Shown one piece after another: positions 60,551 through 64,000 of a stretch of 64,000 bases of DNA (the first letter of the stretch is position 1; every line of letters starts with the position of its first letter). Origin of the DNA: Rhizopus sp. PT2906 (lineage: Eukaryota; Mucoromycota; Mucoromycetes; Mucorales; Rhizopodaceae); contig JAMYHX010000007.1 in the NCBI GenBank assembly GCA_025529335.1, positions 124,001 to 188,000 on the forward strand. The letters run 5' to 3'. Under the pieces are notes generated by a model, which had not been told where the DNA came from, searched no databases, and saw nothing but the letters and a program-made list of their open reading frames with translations. The position numbers were made by a program, and so were the translations under genes.

Positions 60551-60691
60551 TTTTATTATAAAGAAAGGGAAACAAAAAGTAGTCACCTCCTCATATTTTT
60601 GGGCTGCAACTGCCAAGGGGGTACAAAGTTTTAAGTTCATATATAAAAAAATACCATTCCCTTTTTTAATTAATTTCTTTTTTTCTGCATT

Positions 60692-61660
60692 ATGAATAGA
60701 TATAATAAAAATGGATTCGCTGTTGAAGAAGACAATAACAGTGCAATATTAGATTTCTCGGATATAGAGCAACAACCTATGCTAAACGACCCAGATGAAA
60801 CAATATATAATGACTCTCATACACCCACAAATCGACCTAAAGCTTGGAAACAGTTATTTCCTCGACTCTTATTGTTCATCATCATCGGAGTCGTCTCCTT
60901 GTTATTTTCATTATCATTAGCCAACAGCATATTAGATATCGGATTACCTCGAACCCTTGAGGATGTTCAAGCAGTCGCCGTCAAACTCGACAATATGTTA
61001 TCCACTTCATGGACAGGTTATGAGTCTGTGACCATTGTCTTTGCTGTCCTCTACCTCTGGCAACAAGCCTTCTCTATCCCAGGCTCTGTCTTGCTCAATC
61101 TTTTGGCCGGATATCTCTATGGTATTGTCATGGGTACAATCTGGACAAGTCTTCTGACTGCAGGCGGAGCCACACTGGCCTATGGATTAGCAATCTTGGT
61201 CGGCGAGCCACTGATCCAGTTGCCCTGGATAAACCGTCGCGCCGAGCCACTTCGACGCCAATTGGAGCATGAGAAACGCAGCGGAAGCTTATTTTGGTGG
61301 TTACTCTTTATTCGCCTATTCCCATTTTCTCCTTACTGGTTCATTAACCTCGTGTCTCCCTTGCTGGGCATTCCTGTCTCTCCCTTTTTCTGGTCGACGT
61401 TCTTTGGCGTGCTGCCTTATAATTTTGTTTGTGCACAGGCTGGAGATGTCCTGGGTGATTTGACATCCACATCGGATATTGTGTCCGTGTCGCTGGTATT
61501 TAAGTTGATGATTGTCTCCTTGGTCTCTTTGTTGCCCATTGTTTGGGGAAAGAAGATTCAAAAGTGGGCAAGACGAACATTCAAACTTGCTTCAGTAGAT
61601 GACGACGATGCAGAAAAGACGAATGAAGTGGAGCTTAATCATAGAACACCTTTAGAATAG
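60692..61660 (+). CDS. TMEM41/Tvp38-type VTT-domain membrane protein
   Basis: Single exon, 322 residues. An acidic soluble N-terminus (~50 residues) is followed by a first membrane helix (LFPRLLLFIIIGVVSLLFSL) and the VTT (DedA/SNARE-associated) core: LYLWQQAFSIPGSVLLNLLA with GYLYGIVMGTIWTSLLTAGG, reentrant turns, then FIRLFPFSPYWFINLVSPLL and GIPVSPFFWSTFFGVLPYNF. The FxxQxFSIPGS segment favours the TMEM41 branch over Tvp38. TMEM41B-type proteins are ER lipid scramblases needed for autophagy and lipid mobilisation; Tvp38 proteins are Golgi-resident. Function is inferred from the family. The C-terminal tail is charged and cytosolic. Confidence 0.9.
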   Translation: MNRYNKNGFAVEEDNNSAILDFSDIEQQPMLNDPDETIYNDSHTPTNRPKAWKQLFPRLLLFIIIGVVSLLFSLSLANSILDIGLPRTLEDVQAVAVKLDNMLSTSWTGYESVTIVFAVLYLWQQAFSIPGSVLLNLLAGYLYGIVMGTIWTSLLTAGGATLAYGLAILVGEPLIQLPWINRRAEPLRRQLEHEKRSGSLFWWLLFIRLFPFSPYWFINLVSPLLGIPVSPFFWSTFFGVLPYNFVCAQAGDVLGDLTSTSDIVSVSLVFKLMIVSLVSLLPIVWGKKIQKWARRTFKLASVDDDDAEKTNEVELNHRTPLE

Positions 61661-62345
61661 ATACCCCCTTACATTTTCCCTTACTAGCTCTATTTTTTGT
61701 TTTTTGTTACACTATACAATAATATCATCCTGTAACTGCGTTTGACTTGACAATTTCTTTTTTTGGCTTGACGTCTAGAGAATTGATTTTTATAACGGTT
61801 GAACTGTAAAAACGGATATTGGTTAAAAGGAACCGTTATATTTAATACAGAACATCGTGAAGAATTGCATTTGGCTTTATAAAAATCTTCAGCAGGGCCA
61901 CCATACACTCCACAGAAGAGGGTTGACCATTGATATAGGATTTAAACTTCTCATTTATATTGTACTAATGACGATTATCTCTTAGTCTGATATACTCCAG
62001 ATTCTTTTTTAGGTCTAATGAATCTCAAAAGGTATAAAGGTCATTGTTCTCAGGAACATCTAAATTGCTTCCTTGGTGAAACTGCGAGTAGTTGACATAA
62101 TGTCACCTCAGTTCAAGATTATGAATACATTGAATTGTAGTAGTCAATACATATCCTATATAAATGCAATAGAATTGACTTGTAAAAAATGACGATAAGA
62201 AAGCCTTGTTTTTGTCATTGAAGGGGCTCCTAATTCATGCATTCACGTTACACATTGCGCCAATAAGAAAAAGCTTAAGACCTGATTGTGACGTAAAGAT
62301 TCTTTTTGTTTTTTCTTTTTTCCTTGAAATGACATTTCAACACTA
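61661..62345. other. Intergenic, no gene supported
   Basis: AT-rich spacer between two plus-strand membrane-protein genes, with a T-rich leader in the last 50 bases. Nothing else is recognised. Confidence 0.6.
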
Positions 62346-63311
62346 ATGAGTGAGCACCGTTCAGCTAATGAAACACAGAGTATCACTGATTTGAGCAATC
62401 TTCAGGATATCTTTACTTTTCAATTTGTCCAAGGACGTCCGATAACAAATATAATTATAGCGATTCTTTGGAGCATTGGGCTGCCTATCCTATTATATGA
62501 ACTACTCAAGCCAAGACTAGGCCAAGTAGTTGCTATGATCATTGCTTCTTGTCCGCCATTAGTTATTGTTATCTCGTAAGTAGTCATGATAATAATGAAA
62601 TCAAATGTCGCTAATAATACAAGACGTATGTTAAAGACGAGGAAACTTGATGTGCTAGGCTTTGTTGCTGGCGTTAGTTTTTTGATATCTGGAATTATAG
62701 TAAGGCAACTTGTATCTGATGAAAAAGTGTAACTTAGTTTATACTAGTCTATTGCCCAGCCTTCACCACAGGTGTCTTCCATATGTGAATCTATTGTTCC
62801 TCTACTGGTAGGTGTATTTTGTCTCATATCCTTACTACCAATCAAGATTGGTAAATTTGAATTACGTCCTCTCGTCTTTGAGGTCACAAGTCAATTGATG
62901 CCTCGGACAGAAAGAAATGAAGAGTTATCAGCCAAAGACAAGCAAAGACTTCATAATCCAAGGGATGCAGAGAATAAGGGTGGGTTGCTTGACTGGGTAT
63001 ACGGTCATATGGCAAAGATCAGAAATGACTTGAGGATCTTAACAGCATGCTGGGGAATAGTACTTGTTGTTGGGTTTATCGTAAAGGCAATCATCGCATC
63101 CACTTCAACCGATGTTAGCAAGGCACAACACTTTGGGTACATCTTTTTTACTCTAGCCACCTTGGGTATGATGGCTATATCTTTTATGTTTACAAAACTA
63201 ATGAAAAGACACGTTAAAGAAGAATCAGAACAAATGGTGAGGGAAGGTTGCAGCAATGTGCAGTGGGGTATAGAGGCAATGTCTATAGGCTTTAACCAAG
63301 TCACAGGCTAG
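62346..63311 (+). CDS. VC0807-like multi-pass membrane protein
   Basis: Three exons: 62346-62575, 62624-62699, 62772-63311, 281 residues. Hydrophobic segments: PITNIIIAILWSIGLPILLY, VVAMIIASCPPLVIVIS, VLGFVAGVSFLISGIIV, IVPLLVGVFCLISLLP, TACWGIVLVVGFIVKAIIAS and GYIFFTLATLGMMAISFMFT. The pattern LPILLYELLKP...LG with SRMLKTRKLDVLGF and SICESIVPLLVGVFCLISLL resembles the bacterial VC0807/septation-protein-A-like family, which also occurs in fungi with unknown function. The gene ends on the same CTAG palindrome that serves as the stop of the convergent neighbour. Confidence 0.75.
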
Positions 63312-64000
63312 ATCTCCCCTTTCTCCCCTGGTTGTGCTATACGACCCTCAAACTCCCTCTTGACCTTTTTATTCATTGGCAGTCCTTGTGGGCTCCTTTG
63401 TAATTTATCATTCATCCAGTACAGCCATAATAAATTACCAGGCTCGCCTAGTTTTTCTAGTTCCTGCTTTTCCTCATTTTCTTTCTCTTCTAACGTGGGC
63501 GGAATAGGATTCAGGTAAGGCACGGCTAAAGTAGGGTCAGGGTATTTCTGAATGATAGGTGGTTGAGTAGTCAAGGTAGAAGAAGACAATGCAGGCGTGT
63601 TCTTGATAGGCGCACCTCGTCTGCCTCTAAAATTTGTATTCACTTTAACACCAGCAACAGGGAGTTGGTGTGAGAAAGGTTGTGCCTCGCCTGTTGTTGT
63701 CTGTTTGACTGCAGGCAAGACACCCTGTGCCACTTCTTCCTTTTCCCTTAATGTCATATTTTCATACTGCTGTACCTGACTCCACGCCTGGTCTATATCC
63801 ATGGTTTCAGACGCTTTATTGTCCTCAGATTTTACATCCAAGACCTTTGGCTCTTCCTTGGCCGCGGGTTCAACAGGCTTATGACGAGTCGCTCTTTCGA
63901 TGCTTTGAGTAGTACTAAATGACGCTTTTGGTATCATTGCCAAGTGATGAGGGGCATATTTTGTCGGATTGATATGAATCAAGTGATACAAAGGATTGGA
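63308..64000 (-). CDS. Unrecognised gene, partial at the right edge
   Basis: The minus-strand frame is open from the window edge (SNPLYHLIHINPTKYAPHHL) to TAG at 63310-63308, about 230 residues. The first in-frame ATG encodes the Met of HHLAMIPKASF at about residue 21, so either translation starts there or the gene continues outside. The start region (MIPKASFSTTQSIERATRHK) is Ser/Thr/Arg-rich and lacks acidic residues, compatible with a mitochondrial presequence. The middle is Pro/Gln/Thr-rich (PIIQKYPDPTLAVPYLNPIP), and the C-terminus is GNLLWLYWMNDKLQRSPQGL followed by a basic segment. I do not recognise the family. It overlaps the neighbouring gene by four bases. Confidence 0.65.
   Translation of the reverse strand, partial: SNPLYHLIHINPTKYAPHHLAMIPKASFSTTQSIERATRHKPVEPAAKEEPKVLDVKSEDNKASETMDIDQAWSQVQQYENMTLREKEEVAQGVLPAVKQTTTGEAQPFSHQLPVAGVKVNTNFRGRRGAPIKNTPALSSSTLTTQPPIIQKYPDPTLAVPYLNPIPPTLEEKENEEKQELEKLGEPGNLLWLYWMNDKLQRSPQGLPMNKKVKREFEGRIAQPGEKGEI

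Overview
This window looks like nuclear DNA of a filamentous fungus, most probably an early-diverging Mucoromycota species (Mucorales-like). The reasons are AT-rich intergenic DNA, many introns of about 45-70 bases with GTAAG-type donors and TAG/CAG acceptors, long homopolymer A/T tracts, a rhizopuspepsin-type aspartic protease, and single-copy eukaryotic housekeeping genes without operon structure. I found no CRISPR array, bacterial operon, rRNA gene or convincing tRNA gene. All exon junctions were inferred by eye from reading frame, splice consensus and protein-family continuity. For every complete multi-exon model the summed exon lengths are divisible by three.

Layout, left part (0-24 kb): 3' end of an unrecognised gene; a SWIRM-domain protein (minus); a decayed copy of the molybdopterin synthase large subunit (plus), then its intact relative (minus), divergent from cytoplasmic asparaginyl-tRNA synthetase (plus); a Mig1/CreA-type zinc-finger protein; copy A of a ~600-bp dispersed repeat; a GH15 glycosidase; a small membrane protein; a SAM-dependent methyltransferase with a potential N-myristoylation start; copy B of the repeat in inverted orientation; fumarylacetoacetase; and a Ccc1/VIT-type vacuolar iron transporter whose model needs a 10-nt microexon.

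Middle part (23-47 kb): a gene-poor AT-rich stretch (23.1-30.1 kb) with a small two-exon gene candidate on the minus strand, coding-like relics, a G-rich block and long homopolymers; then CAND1 (18 exons), an alpha-arrestin, a TPR/F-box/LRR protein (Pof3/Dia2-like), a Skn7-type response regulator and MCM7. CAND1 and the F-box protein both belong to cullin-RING ligase biology, and the arrestin carries Rsp5-type PPxY motifs, so ubiquitin functions are well represented. I see no evidence that they are co-regulated.

Right part (46-64 kb): a small hypothetical protein; a membrane-anchored protein with two amidohydrolase-like halves, the second apparently degenerate; a secreted aspartic protease with a GC-AG intron; a Kre9/Knh1-like GPI-type protein; an alpha/beta hydrolase; ZNHIT2 divergent from a TMEM41/VTT-family membrane protein; a VC0807-like membrane protein; and a partial gene running off the right edge. 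The last two end tail-to-tail and share one CTAG palindrome as stop codon on both strands.

No single new system stands out. The observations most worth checking are the near-identical inverted 600-bp repeat, the microexon, the molybdopterin-synthase relic and the previously unlisted small gene at 26 kb.
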